The notes under the pieces are model-generated. The model was not told where the DNA came from. It did not search any database and saw nothing but the letters and a program-made list of their open reading frames with translations. From Flavobacterium sp. DG2-3 (GTDB taxonomy: Bacteria > Bacteroidota > Bacteroidia > Flavobacteriales > Flavobacteriaceae): 64,000 bases of DNA. The stretch spans positions 1-64,000 of the forward strand of contig NZ_JAVAMB010000017.1 of NCBI RefSeq assembly GCF_030730925.1. The letters are read 5' to 3'. Both the position numbers and the translations under genes were made by a program. Shown in pieces: positions 54,901-63,057 of the stretch. How positions within the stretch are numbered: the first letter of the stretch is position 1; every line of letters starts with the position of its first letter.

Positions 54901-55311
54901 CAAGTAGATAGAGGACAAAACTATACTACAGATATTTTAAATGCTTGGTCGCCAACAAATACATCTTCTAATTTACCTGGAATTACAAGTAAAGATTCTG
55001 GAACAGGAGATTCTTATTTAGCGTACTTATGGTTTGCTGGAGGAAATAACATTCCAACATACAACTATTTAGATACATGGGTGAGCGAAATGAGCTATAT
55101 GAGATTGAGCAGTATGCGTTTAGGTTATACATTCCCTAAAGCTTTCACAGATCAAATTAACATTCAAAGCATCAGATTAAATGTTGAAGCAAGAAACCTA
55201 TTTGTAGTAGGTTCAGATTTCAAAGGATATTTTGATCCTGAGACATACGGAAACATTTATGCACAGCCAGTTCCTAGATCATTTACTATAGGATGTAATG
55301 TAACTTTCTAA
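51973..55311 (+). CDS. SusC/RagA-family TonB-linked outer membrane transporter, protease locus
   Basis: 1112-aa transporter with signal peptide (cut near AGYSQE), carboxypeptidase-regulatory-like domain, plug (VVTGYQKIEKRKLTAAI) and barrel ending IGCNVTF. The regulatory-like domain is longer than usual: about 17 extra residues near 52-68 (SKTSQSGIIQSESIG) precede the standard TTTDFDGKF. Linked to a protease and a LytS/LytTR system rather than carbohydrate enzymes, it more likely imports peptides, as RagA does. Confidence 0.94.
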   Translation: MKKILQALLLFLAIAGYSQETRTISGIILDENDHQPIPGASIFVENNSIGSKTSQSGIIQSESIGTTTDFDGKFQLKIGKKVSALRITFMGYQPYTLELSAQKEYTINLKSEVAKLQEIVVTGYQKIEKRKLTAAITKVDMASIQQAGVSSIDQLLVGQVAGVAVTTPSGAPGAAAKIRIRGTASLNGSQDPLWVLDGLPLENNDVPKNYDKDNIDVLNNYSIAGLNPDDIKDITILKDAAATAIYGARAANGVIVVTTKKGKSGKMSISFNTNTFITLRPEMSKLNLMNSNQKVDFELGLASRADLTYRDTGGDVARILNGANELDAYRTGGFSSLSPQTQQSINSLRGINTNWGNLLYQTAINTQHGLSLSGGGERSDYYFSLGYYDEKGTTIGTGLKRYNLTLKNNFEITDKFKVGVGIFGSENKTTSYITDTSGFTNPANYSRNVNPYLTPYNADGSYKYDPDIAGYSDIYVPFNFIEERNNTSYDLKTRAIKAILDAEYKITKDLKVTSQLGLQLDNSSSEKFAGKETYFTRRTKEQTRYYKDGKYNYFLPTGGIIQNSNTDFFQYNLKTMVNYSKTLGEKHEIEAMVGNELRRTYATSIATKGFGFDENTLTTQQIIFPNSDFANNPEYRTYTKNQNENAFASFYATGSYTYDRKYSFFGSVRYDGSDLFGVDPKYKYLPLWSVSGSWLVSQEKFLQDSRVISNLRLRSSYGLQGNIDKGTSPFVVGNNKITTILPGTTEPTIVVISPPNDKLRWEKTQNTNFGLDLGLFNNRISIVTDVYGRKSTDLIGMRSLPLENGFEFTNMNWAQVSNKGYEIAIATKNINNPNFKWTTNINFAHNKSNVDRLEIRDNTYTPNQQGHAVNAVFGFKTNGIDENGYPLFVNKKGETVNAQTFFGLFDPYADFFPGEFAQSSLTAAEFRDLFVYLGDKDPKFTGGITNTFKVSNFDFTVAAAFNLKQTVVKTPPYNGTQVDRGQNYTTDILNAWSPTNTSSNLPGITSKDSGTGDSYLAYLWFAGGNNIPTYNYLDTWVSEMSYMRLSSMRLGYTFPKAFTDQINIQSIRLNVEARNLFVVGSDFKGYFDPETYGNIYAQPVPRSFTIGCNVTF

Positions 55312-55322
55312 TACAATTAAAG

Positions 55323-56642
55323 ATGAAAAAATTCTCAAAATATATATTCCTTTTTATTGCTTCAATTGCGGTAAGCAGTTGCGACGAATATCTGGATATC
55401 ACTCCTGTCGGAAAAGTGATTCCAGAAACTTTAGAACAATTTCGTGCGGTTTTAACAACTGGTTATTCAACATATCCAGAGCACAAAGCATTGACATCTA
55501 TGCGTACAGACGAATTGACTTTAAATGAAGAAAGCGATCGTACTGTAGGTTACAGAGATATTCATATCTGGAAAGACGGAAACCCAGACCAATTCACCAA
55601 AACATTTCCGTACCAAGGTCTATACACTACTATTTTTTATGCGAATGTAGTAATCAATGAAGCTTCAAAAAAAGTAAAAGATTCTCCTGAGAAAGACCAA
55701 TTAATTGGAGAAGCTTATGCACTAAGAGCCTTAGCTTATTTTGACTTGGTAAATCTTTATGGAAAGCCATACAATGCGGCAACAGCAGCTTCAGACAAAG
55801 GAGTTCCGCTAGCTTTAGAAATCGACTTAGAGCAAGCTTTTGTTCCGCAAAGTGTTGAAGTTATTTACAACCAGATTATTTCAGATACTAATGAAGCTGA
55901 AAAGTTACTAAATGTAAATTCTCAAACTAAAGGCATAAACTATCGTTTTTCTAAAGTTGCTTTGTATAGCTTTCAAAGCCGAATTTATCTTTACCAGCAG
56001 CAATGGCAAAAATCTCTAGATGCTGTCAATAAAGCACTTGCCATAAACAGCAACTTGGTTAATCTAAATTCGACTTCTGTTATTCCAACAAAGTTTGATG
56101 CTGCAGAATCTATTTTAGCTATAGAACCTGGCTATACTACCGATATTATGGAATCTTCTTTCGCATCAGCAGATTTAATTAATACTTATAGCAAAACAAC
56201 AGATTTGCGTTTTCCTCTTTATTTTTCAACTAGCGGAAGCAATTACATAATTAAAAAAGGAAGATTCGACGAGAACAAATGTACTATCAGAACTTCTGAG
56301 TTATATTTAACAAAAGCTGAAACGTCTGTAAAATTGAACAATATTGCAGATGCTAAAACAACGGTTTTAAGTTTTGCAAAAAACAGATATTCTGCAACAG
56401 GATACGCACAGCTTGAAAGCGAAGTAAACGCGATGAATGCAGCAGATTTAACCAACTTTATTCTAGCAGAAAGACAGCGCGAATTTGTCGTTGAAGGTCA
56501 GCGTTGGTTTGATTTAAGAAGAACAACTCAAAAACAGATTGTTCATACCTTAAAAGGAGAAAATTATACTTTGATACAAAATGATCCGCGTTATACTATT
56601 ATTTATCCAGCAGACGCGAGATTGAACAATCCCAATCTATAA
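55323..56642 (+). CDS. SusD/RagB-family lipoprotein, protease locus
   Basis: 439-aa lipoprotein with lipobox AVSSC (Cys20) followed by DEYLDITP. The AYALRALAYFDLVNLYG and AERQREFVVEGQRWFDLRR motifs identify the family. It starts 11 bp after susC and is followed by a strong terminator, which closes the operon. Confidence 0.93.
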   Translation: MKKFSKYIFLFIASIAVSSCDEYLDITPVGKVIPETLEQFRAVLTTGYSTYPEHKALTSMRTDELTLNEESDRTVGYRDIHIWKDGNPDQFTKTFPYQGLYTTIFYANVVINEASKKVKDSPEKDQLIGEAYALRALAYFDLVNLYGKPYNAATAASDKGVPLALEIDLEQAFVPQSVEVIYNQIISDTNEAEKLLNVNSQTKGINYRFSKVALYSFQSRIYLYQQQWQKSLDAVNKALAINSNLVNLNSTSVIPTKFDAAESILAIEPGYTTDIMESSFASADLINTYSKTTDLRFPLYFSTSGSNYIIKKGRFDENKCTIRTSELYLTKAETSVKLNNIADAKTTVLSFAKNRYSATGYAQLESEVNAMNAADLTNFILAERQREFVVEGQRWFDLRRTTQKQIVHTLKGENYTLIQNDPRYTIIYPADARLNNPNL

Positions 56643-56663
56643 TACACCTATTGTTTTTTTTTT

Positions 56664-56699
56664 AAAGGTTCAGTTTTTACAGCTGAACCTTTTTTTTTA
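56664..56699 (+). terminator. Rho-independent terminator after the protease-SusCD operon
   Basis: AAAGGTTCAG (56664-56673) pairs with CTGAACCTTT (56683-56692), followed by T's. Confidence 0.88.
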
Positions 56700-56729
56700 T
56701 AAAATCCATACAAGAAAATGCACAGTTTA

Positions 56730-56760
56730 TTGCGAATAAGAATTACTGAAATTATCTTTG
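56730..56760 (+). promoter_or_regulatory. Promoter of the LytTR regulator gene
   Basis: TTG at 56730-56732, a 20-bp spacer, and TATCTTTG at 56753-56760 fit the Bacteroidota consensus; the ATG is 30 bp further on. Confidence 0.65.
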
Positions 56761-56789
56761 CAGCATAACCGGTTCAAAATTTCCGTAAA

Positions 56790-57554
56790 ATGAAAATTGC
56801 CATTATAGAAGACGAACACCTTGCTTCTAGCTATCTAAAATCGATTTTAGAGCAGCAGGACGTTTTATCGATTGCAGCAATCAGCGTTTTAAAATCGGTA
56901 AAAGAAGCGGTTGTTTTTTTTAGCGAAAACAAAGTCGATCTCGCTTTTATGGACATTCATTTAGGCGATGGAAAAAGTCTCGAAATTTTCGAAAAAACCA
57001 CTATTACCTGTCCAGTAATTTTCATCACCGCTTATGATTCTTATGCTATTTCGGTTTTCAAACATTTTACAATTGACTATCTTTTAAAACCATTTGAAGA
57101 AGACGAACTTTTGGAAGCGCTTCAAAAATTCAAAAAAATAAAAGATAGTTTTAACAACAATTCCACACTTCAATCTTTAGTTGCAATAGAAAATCCCGAA
57201 AGCAGTAAAATTCAGCGTCATTTCTTAGTAAATCACGGCTATAAAATGATTTCTATTAACGAAAGTGAAATCACTTATTTTTCGGCAACAGGAAAACATC
57301 TTTTCATTCATATAATATCAGGAAACAGCTATTTGTACAATAATACCTTAACTGATATTATAAATAGCTTAGATCCTTTTAATTTCTTTAAAGTAAACCG
57401 AAAGTATATTGTTACCAGAAACAGCATTAAAGAAGTTGTAAAACATTCTAACCAAAAGATCGAATTGATTTTGACTGTTCCGCCAGCAGAATCTGACGCA
57501 ATTTTCATCAGTAAAAAGGAAATCAACAATTTCAAAAACTGGCTAGATCAATAA
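56790..57554 (+). CDS. LytTR-family response regulator
   Basis: 254 aa. Receiver domain with Asp55 (LAFMDIHLGDG) and Lys in YLLKPFEEDE; C-terminal LytTR DNA-binding domain (about 145-250; FFKVNRKYIVTRNSIKEV). LytTR regulators pair with LytS-type kinases. The only such kinase here is at 47698, on the other side of the protease-SusCD genes, so this pair probably controls that operon. Confidence 0.92.
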   Translation: MKIAIIEDEHLASSYLKSILEQQDVLSIAAISVLKSVKEAVVFFSENKVDLAFMDIHLGDGKSLEIFEKTTITCPVIFITAYDSYAISVFKHFTIDYLLKPFEEDELLEALQKFKKIKDSFNNNSTLQSLVAIENPESSKIQRHFLVNHGYKMISINESEITYFSATGKHLFIHIISGNSYLYNNTLTDIINSLDPFNFFKVNRKYIVTRNSIKEVVKHSNQKIELILTVPPAESDAIFISKKEINNFKNWLDQ

Positions 57555-57743
57555 TTTAATCATTATTTAGCTATAAATTAATCTTCGTTTCCTAAATTAA
57601 AAAACTGCAGAATTCACAAATTGTGATTTAAAATCCGACTAAAAACTGCTAAAAACACTTTAAAACGTTAAATTAGCGTTATAGAAATCATAAAATTGAC
57701 CTTTCACAATCAGGAAGATAGCAGGAATTTTTGGTTTATTATT

Positions 57744-57751
57744 TATCTTTG
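57744..57751 (+). promoter_or_regulatory. -7 element upstream of the HNH-like gene
   Basis: TATCTTTG lies 28 bp before the ATG at 57780. A well-spaced -33 TTG is not obvious. Confidence 0.4.
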
Positions 57752-57779
57752 AGAATGTAGAAATCAAATGTAAAAGAAA

Positions 57780-58364
57780 ATGCCACAAAATAGATTTTAT
57801 CCTGATGAAAAGTTCAAAGAAATAGAAATAAACGCCTCATTACAATTAAGATACGCCATTTCGAACAGAGGTCGATTAATAAGTTTTACAGACGAAATTG
57901 AAAACGGCCGCATCCTAAAAGGCGGACTAAGCGACGGATACCCAACTTTCCGTTTTAAAGTCAAAAAAGACGATAAAATCGTTAATAAATATCTCTTCTT
58001 ATACAAATTAGTTGCTCAATATTTCATTCCCAAAGAATCTGAAGACCAGACATACGTTCTGCACTTAGATTATAATAGGGCTAACGATGACGTACGCAAT
58101 TTACGCTGGGCAACCAAACAAGAAATGATGGCGCACAGCCGCAAAAGTCCGCGCGTTATCCAAGCCAAAAAGAACTTAATTGAACACAATCTGAAAGCAG
58201 ACGGACGAAAATTGACCACCACAAAAGTGATGTTAATCAAAAAAATCCTTGCAAGACCAGAACAAAAAACACGTCTTAAAATGATTGCAAAACAATTTGG
58301 AGTAAGCGAAATGCAAATCAGAAGAATTGCCAGCGGAGAAAACTGGGGACACGTTAAGATTTAA
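57780..58364 (+). CDS. NUMOD4/HNH-like DNA-binding protein
   Basis: 194 aa. The N-terminal part (YAISNRGRLISF) resembles the NUMOD4 motif, and LHLDYNRANDDVRNLRWAT has the layout of an HNH nuclease core as found in homing endonucleases, with the usual first His-Asn pair weakened. The C-terminal third has a helix-turn-helix (MIAKQFGVSEMQIRRIASGENW). No intron or phage gene is nearby, so it may be a domesticated regulator rather than an active nuclease. Confidence 0.72.
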   Translation: MPQNRFYPDEKFKEIEINASLQLRYAISNRGRLISFTDEIENGRILKGGLSDGYPTFRFKVKKDDKIVNKYLFLYKLVAQYFIPKESEDQTYVLHLDYNRANDDVRNLRWATKQEMMAHSRKSPRVIQAKKNLIEHNLKADGRKLTTTKVMLIKKILARPEQKTRLKMIAKQFGVSEMQIRRIASGENWGHVKI

Positions 58365-59065
58365 AAATTTTGTTTCAAGTTTATTTGTTTCAAGTTGTCA
58401 GGCTGAGCATCTCGAGACTTCGGGAGAAACCATTCGCATAGAAAATATAATAGCCACAGATTACACAGATTAACACAGATTTAAAAAAATCCTTTTAATC
58501 CTAATAATCTGTGGCTTTTTTGGTTCACCACGAATCCACGAATCAATACTATTTTTAATAATTTGTGAAAATTTGTGCAATTTGTGGTTGGATTTTTTTC
58601 AAAAGTTTAACCTAAACACCTGTCAGATTGAACGTTACAACACTTCGAAAGGAGCCATTCAAATTAAAAATATAATAGCCACAGATTAACACAGATTTAA
58701 AAAAATCTTTTTAATCCTAATAATCTGTGGCTTATTTAGTTTGTGGCAAATCCCTTAAATTAAAATAAAATTCGCGACAATTCGGGAAATTCGTGGCTTA
58801 TTCCATTCACAGCAGACATTTCACAACTTTTTTCAGTTTTATGATCTAAATTTCGATTTACACTTCACAATTCATAATTTGCAATTCACAATTTCCTTGT
58901 TCTATGTGAAAATATCAAAATCTGCTGTTGCAAAATCAAATTTTCAAGTGTTCATATAAAATAAATCCTTAAATTCGCAATCACAAATAACAAAAGAATA
59001 AATCGAAAGATGAGTTTCGGAAATACAAACTTCATTTTCGATAGTTAATACTAAAAACAAAAAAA
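58365..59065. repeat. Repeat-filled intergenic region upstream of lpdA
   Basis: No gene is seen. A unit of about 80 bp, containing ATAATAGCCACAGATTA and ending TAATCTGTGGCTT, occurs at about 58445-58520 and 58673-58737. Its ends are complementary, so each copy can fold as a hairpin. Other pieces resemble the CACGAATTCACGAAT family (about 58528 and 58790) and a TGTCAGGCTGAGC element near 58397. An lpdA promoter was not identified with confidence. Confidence 0.65.
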
Positions 59066-60454
59066 ATGAAATACGACGTTATTGTTTTAGGAAGTGGTCC
59101 TGGAGGATATGTAACAGCGATTAGAGCTTCTCAATTAGGCTTTAAAGTAGCTGTAGTAGAAAAAGAAAATCTTGGTGGAGTTTGCCTTAACTGGGGTTGT
59201 ATCCCAACAAAAGCGCTTTTAAAATCTGCTCAGGTTTTTGATTACCTTAAACACGCTTCTGACTACGGATTGAAAGTTTCTGAATTCGATAAAGATTTCC
59301 CTGCAGTTATTCAGCGTAGCCGTGGTGTTGCAGAAGGAATGAGCAAAGGAGTTCAATTCTTAATGAAAAAAAACAAAATTGACGTTATCGAAGGTTTTGG
59401 AAAACTAAAACCAGGAAAAAAACTTGACGTTACTGATAAAGACAATAAAGTTACAGAATACAGCGCTGATCACATTATCATCGCAACTGGTGCTCGTTCT
59501 CGTGAGTTGCCAAACTTACCTCAAGATGGTGTAAAAGTAATTGGATACCGTCAAGCAATGACATTACCAACTCAGCCAAAATCTATGATCATTGTAGGTT
59601 CTGGAGCAATTGGAGTTGAGTTTGCTCACTTCTACAACTCAATGGGAACAGACGTTACTATTGTAGAATTTATGCCAAACATTGTTCCTGTAGAAGACGA
59701 AGACGTTTCTAAACAAATGGAGCGTTCTATGAAGAAAGCGGGTGTAAAAATCATGACAAACTCTTCTGTAGAAAAAATCGATACTTCTGGAAACGGAGTA
59801 AAAGCAACTGTAAAAACAGCAAAAGGAGAAGAAATCTTAGAAGCTGACATCGTACTTTCTGCAGTTGGAATCAAAACAAACATTGAAAACATCGGATTAG
59901 AAGAAGTTGGTATCGCTGTTGATAGAGATAAAATCTTAGTAAACGCTTACAACCAAACTAATATTCCAGGATACTACGCAATTGGAGACGTTACTCCAGG
60001 TCAAGCTTTAGCACACGTTGCTTCTGCTGAAGGAATTAACTGTGTAGAAAAAATTAAAGGTTTACACGTTGACCCAATCGATTACGGAAACATTCCTGGT
60101 TGTACTTATGCAACTCCAGAAATCGCTTCTGTTGGTTTAACAGAAAAACAAGCAAAAGAAAAAGGATACGAATTAAAAATTGGTAAATTCCCATTCTCAG
60201 CTTCTGGAAAAGCTAAAGCTGCTGGAGCTGCTGACGGATTCGTAAAAGTAATCTTTGATGCTAAATACGGAGAATGGTTAGGATGCCACATGATTGGTGC
60301 TGGTGTTACAGATATGATTGCTGAAGCAGTTGTAGCTCGTAAACTAGAAACTACTGGTCACGAAATCTTAAAATCGATCCACCCTCACCCAACAATGAGC
60401 GAGGCTGTTATGGAAGCTGTAGCTGATGCTTACGGCGAAGTAATTCACTTGTAA
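59066..60454 (+). CDS. lpdA: Dihydrolipoyl dehydrogenase
   Basis: FAD enzyme of 462 aa that reoxidises dihydrolipoamide in pyruvate, 2-oxoglutarate or branched-chain dehydrogenase complexes or the glycine cleavage system. It has the FAD motif GSGPGGYVTAIRASQLG, the redox-active disulfide GGVCLNWGCIPTKAL, the NAD motif IVGSGAIGVEFAHFY, YAIGDVTPG, and the C-terminal HPHPTMSEAVMEA with the catalytic His. It is monocistronic with its own terminator. Confidence 0.96.
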   Translation: MKYDVIVLGSGPGGYVTAIRASQLGFKVAVVEKENLGGVCLNWGCIPTKALLKSAQVFDYLKHASDYGLKVSEFDKDFPAVIQRSRGVAEGMSKGVQFLMKKNKIDVIEGFGKLKPGKKLDVTDKDNKVTEYSADHIIIATGARSRELPNLPQDGVKVIGYRQAMTLPTQPKSMIIVGSGAIGVEFAHFYNSMGTDVTIVEFMPNIVPVEDEDVSKQMERSMKKAGVKIMTNSSVEKIDTSGNGVKATVKTAKGEEILEADIVLSAVGIKTNIENIGLEEVGIAVDRDKILVNAYNQTNIPGYYAIGDVTPGQALAHVASAEGINCVEKIKGLHVDPIDYGNIPGCTYATPEIASVGLTEKQAKEKGYELKIGKFPFSASGKAKAAGAADGFVKVIFDAKYGEWLGCHMIGAGVTDMIAEAVVARKLETTGHEILKSIHPHPTMSEAVMEAVADAYGEVIHL

Positions 60455-60507
60455 AATATACAAAGTAAAGATTCGTCTTTACGGAGTTATATATAATTTT
60501 CAATTTA

Positions 60508-60545
60508 TAAAATCCGATTTGCGAAAGTGAATCGGATTTTTTTAT
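60508..60545 (+). terminator. Rho-independent terminator after lpdA
   Basis: AAATCCGATT and AATCGGATTT pair around TGCGAAAGTG, followed by T's. The same stem core ends the genes at 62972 and 63807. Confidence 0.85.
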
Positions 60546-60573
60546 GTGGTCTTTGCTAATTCGTTCAAAGTTT

Positions 60574-60670
60574 GTCATCCTGACGAAGGAAGGATCTCCG
60601 TTAGTAATTCCTCATAGAGAATCAATCTTTGTCGAGCTACTTGCGGAGATCCTTCCTTCGTCAGGATGAC
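60574..60670. repeat. REPIN-like 97-bp element with 27-bp perfect inverted ends
   Basis: The 27 bp at 60574-60600 (starting GTCATCCTGACGAAGG) are exactly reverse-complemented at 60644-60670; 43 bp lie between. The centre shares CAATCTTTGTCGAGCTACTTG, less one base, with an interspersed element near 25563 in reverse orientation. It has the form of two inverted REP sequences moving as one unit. Confidence 0.75.
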
Positions 60671-60726
60671 ATACATTGAAAATATATTTAAGTTCAAACA
60701 ACAATTTTCTCCTTAAATTACTTTTG

Positions 60727-60734
60727 TATATTTG
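60727..60734 (+). promoter_or_regulatory. -7 element upstream of the AraC-family gene
   Basis: TATATTTG matches TAnnTTTG, 64 bp before the ATG at 60799. Confidence 0.45.
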
Positions 60735-60798
60735 ACTAAATTTTAAGCATTTACAAATTATCTAATTGGCACATTCTCATATTATCTAATTCAAAAAA

Positions 60799-61677
60799 AT
60801 GACCACCGATATCATAGAAGTAAACAATTTCATTGTATTGATTGAGCAGTCCAATTCTGATAAAGAGTTTGTGCAAAAATGCGAGATTGATGGCGATACA
60901 GTCGGTTTTGCTTTTTACGGTTCTGGAAATGTCGAATTAGAAATCAAACACAACGACCAGACTAAATATTTAATGAATACAACTGGCTTAGCGATTTCAT
61001 TTTTTGGAAATCAGAAAGTGGGTTTTGCACACAAAATAGCTCCAGAAAAACCGTTGCAATCCATTAGTATTTTTGCCAAGCTAAAAACCATTCAAAATTT
61101 GCCTCAGACCGAAAGAGAAATTTTCGAAAAGCAATTGCCCGAATTGGTCAATCCGAATGCACATTTTGTAAAGGGCCCTACTCTATTTATGAGTTTAGAA
61201 ATGCAATTGGCTGTTCAAAAGGTCTTTAATACAACTTACACAGGCAATACAAGGCTTTTATTTTTAAAAAGTCAGGTAAACGAATTACTGGCGCATTATT
61301 TTGCACTTTTATCTGAAGAAAAGAAAACAGAACTTACCGAAAAAGACAAAGAAAAACTTTTTCAAGCAAAAGATATCGTAAGCACTAATTATTCTAAACC
61401 GCCAACTATAACAGAACTTTCTAAATTAATTGGTTTAAACAGCAGTAAATTAAAAAAGAACTTCAAAGAATTATTCGGTATTCCGGTTTACAAATTCATT
61501 CATGAAGAACGCCTAAACAAAGCCTACGAATTGCTTTGCAACAGCGAGAAAACAGTACAAGAAGCAGCTTGGGATGTAGGTTATGAAAGCTTGAGTTCTT
61601 TCTCCAACGCCTTTCAGAAAAAATTCGGATCACGACCAAACGAAGTCAAAAAACAATTCCTTTCAAACAAATCTTAA
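60799..61677 (+). CDS. AraC-family transcriptional regulator
   Basis: 292 aa with a C-terminal AraC DNA-binding domain of two helix-turn-helix units (about 195-290: PPTITELSKLIGLNSSKLKKNFKELFG and VQEAAWDVGYESLSSFSNAFQKKFGSRPNEVKK). The N-terminal half is unlike common cupin sensors as far as I can tell. It lies 72 bp upstream of the NmrA-like gene on the same strand and may activate it. Confidence 0.9.
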   Translation: MTTDIIEVNNFIVLIEQSNSDKEFVQKCEIDGDTVGFAFYGSGNVELEIKHNDQTKYLMNTTGLAISFFGNQKVGFAHKIAPEKPLQSISIFAKLKTIQNLPQTEREIFEKQLPELVNPNAHFVKGPTLFMSLEMQLAVQKVFNTTYTGNTRLLFLKSQVNELLAHYFALLSEEKKTELTEKDKEKLFQAKDIVSTNYSKPPTITELSKLIGLNSSKLKKNFKELFGIPVYKFIHEERLNKAYELLCNSEKTVQEAAWDVGYESLSSFSNAFQKKFGSRPNEVKKQFLSNKS

Positions 61678-61749
61678 TTCCTTTCCGACAAATGTTTTTG
61701 TGATGATCATTGCAACTTTGCTTTATCAATAATCAAAAAACAATTTATC

Positions 61750-62592
61750 ATGAAAACAACAAAAATCCTGCTGATAGGCGGAAACGGAAAAACTGGAAAA
61801 AGAGTAGCACAATTATTAAACGAAAAAGAAAACATTGAAATCACAATCGCATCGCGTTCGGGAAATCCATCATTTGATTGGGAAAAACCAGAAACTTGGG
61901 CTGAGATTTTAAAAGACATAAATGCAATCTATCTTACCTTTCAGCCCGATTTAGCTGTTCCTTCAGCGCCAGAAATCATTAAGCAATTTAGTATTCAAGC
62001 AGTGAAAAGCGGAGTAGAAAAAATTGTACTTCTTTCTGGAAGAGGCGAAAAAGAAGCCCAAATTTGCGAAGAAATCATAAAAGCAACTGCGCAAAAATGG
62101 ACAATTGTAAGAGCAAGCTGGTTCAATCAAAACTTTAGCGAAAGCTTTTTTCTAGAACCTATTTTAGCTGGATATGTGGCATTGCCGAAAGCTGAAACAC
62201 TAGAACCTTTTACCGATGCAGACGATATTGCCGAAGTAGTTGCAGAAGCATTATTAGACGAAAAACACAACGGAAAAACTTACGAATTAACTGGCCCGCA
62301 ATTGCTTACTTTTGAACAAGCTGTCGCAGAAATAGCAAAAGTGACAGAAAGAAATATTGTTTTTCAGCCACTTGAATTAGACGAATACGTAAATATGCTT
62401 CGCGAATATCAGGTTCCAGAAGATGAAATTTGGTTGGTAAATTATCTTTTTTCTGAAGTTCTTGATGGTCGAAATTCAAGCATTACCAATGATATTGAAA
62501 AAATTCTGGGACGAAAAGCCAAAACTTTCTCAGAATACGTTCAGAAAACTGCTCAAACCAAAGTTTGGGATGAAGTAAATCAGCTGTCATGA
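61750..62592 (+). CDS. NmrA-like NAD(P)-binding protein
   Basis: Atypical short-chain dehydrogenase-like protein of 280 aa with the dinucleotide loop LLIGGNGKTGKRVAQLL and the NmrA-type ERGEKE/IVRASWFNQNFSE/YELTGPQLLTFEQAV segments. Members bind NAD(P) and act as redox sensors or quinone or isoflavone-type reductases; the substrate is not known. Its stop overlaps the start of the next gene by 4 bp (ATGA). Confidence 0.86.
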   Translation: MKTTKILLIGGNGKTGKRVAQLLNEKENIEITIASRSGNPSFDWEKPETWAEILKDINAIYLTFQPDLAVPSAPEIIKQFSIQAVKSGVEKIVLLSGRGEKEAQICEEIIKATAQKWTIVRASWFNQNFSESFFLEPILAGYVALPKAETLEPFTDADDIAEVVAEALLDEKHNGKTYELTGPQLLTFEQAVAEIAKVTERNIVFQPLELDEYVNMLREYQVPEDEIWLVNYLFSEVLDGRNSSITNDIEKILGRKAKTFSEYVQKTAQTKVWDEVNQLS

Positions 62593-62972
62593 AATATTTC
62601 AGAGCCGTTCTATCTGGATTAATACTCTGGATTTGTGTCGCAACATCTTTTTTCATCCTAGAGCATACGCCAGTTGTAAAAGAATCATTAAACATGCAAA
62701 CCATCATTATTTGTATATTAATTATCTTCTATTCTTTTATCGGAGCTTCCTTTTATTATAAAAAAGAAAATAATTTATCTGGGATTCAACTTGCCATCAT
62801 TATGTCCTTTACAGCCGTTTTTATGGATGCTTTGCTATTTGTTCCGTTAGTAGAAATTCCGAAAGGCAATACCTATCAGGATTTCTTCAGCAATCCATTA
62901 TTATGGATACTTGCTACAATAAATATAGCTGCTGTATATTTTTATTGGAAAAAGAACTTTAAAATTAAATAA
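62589..62972 (+). CDS. Small membrane protein (DUF5367-like)
   Basis: 127 aa with four hydrophobic segments (about 5-25, 36-56, 66-88 and 103-121). It resembles the DUF5367 family by overall layout (LSGLILWICVATSFFILEH and MDALLFVPLV), a moderately confident match. The ATGA overlap implies translational coupling with the NmrA-like protein. Confidence 0.72.
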   Translation: MKYFRAVLSGLILWICVATSFFILEHTPVVKESLNMQTIIICILIIFYSFIGASFYYKKENNLSGIQLAIIMSFTAVFMDALLFVPLVEIPKGNTYQDFFSNPLLWILATINIAAVYFYWKKNFKIK

Positions 62973-62993
62973 TTGTAAAAACAGATTTTAAAT

Positions 62994-63030
62994 TTTGATC
63001 CGGCTTGCAGAAGTAAGTCGGATTATTTAT
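62994..63030 (+). terminator. Terminator-like hairpin after the DUF5367-like gene
   Basis: ATCCGGCTT pairs with AAGTCGGAT (one G-T pair) around GCAGAAGT. It lies inside an earlier possible start (62995) of the next gene, which supports the ATG at 63058. Confidence 0.6.
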
Positions 63031-63057
63031 CTTACAAGAAATATAAAATTCAAAATC

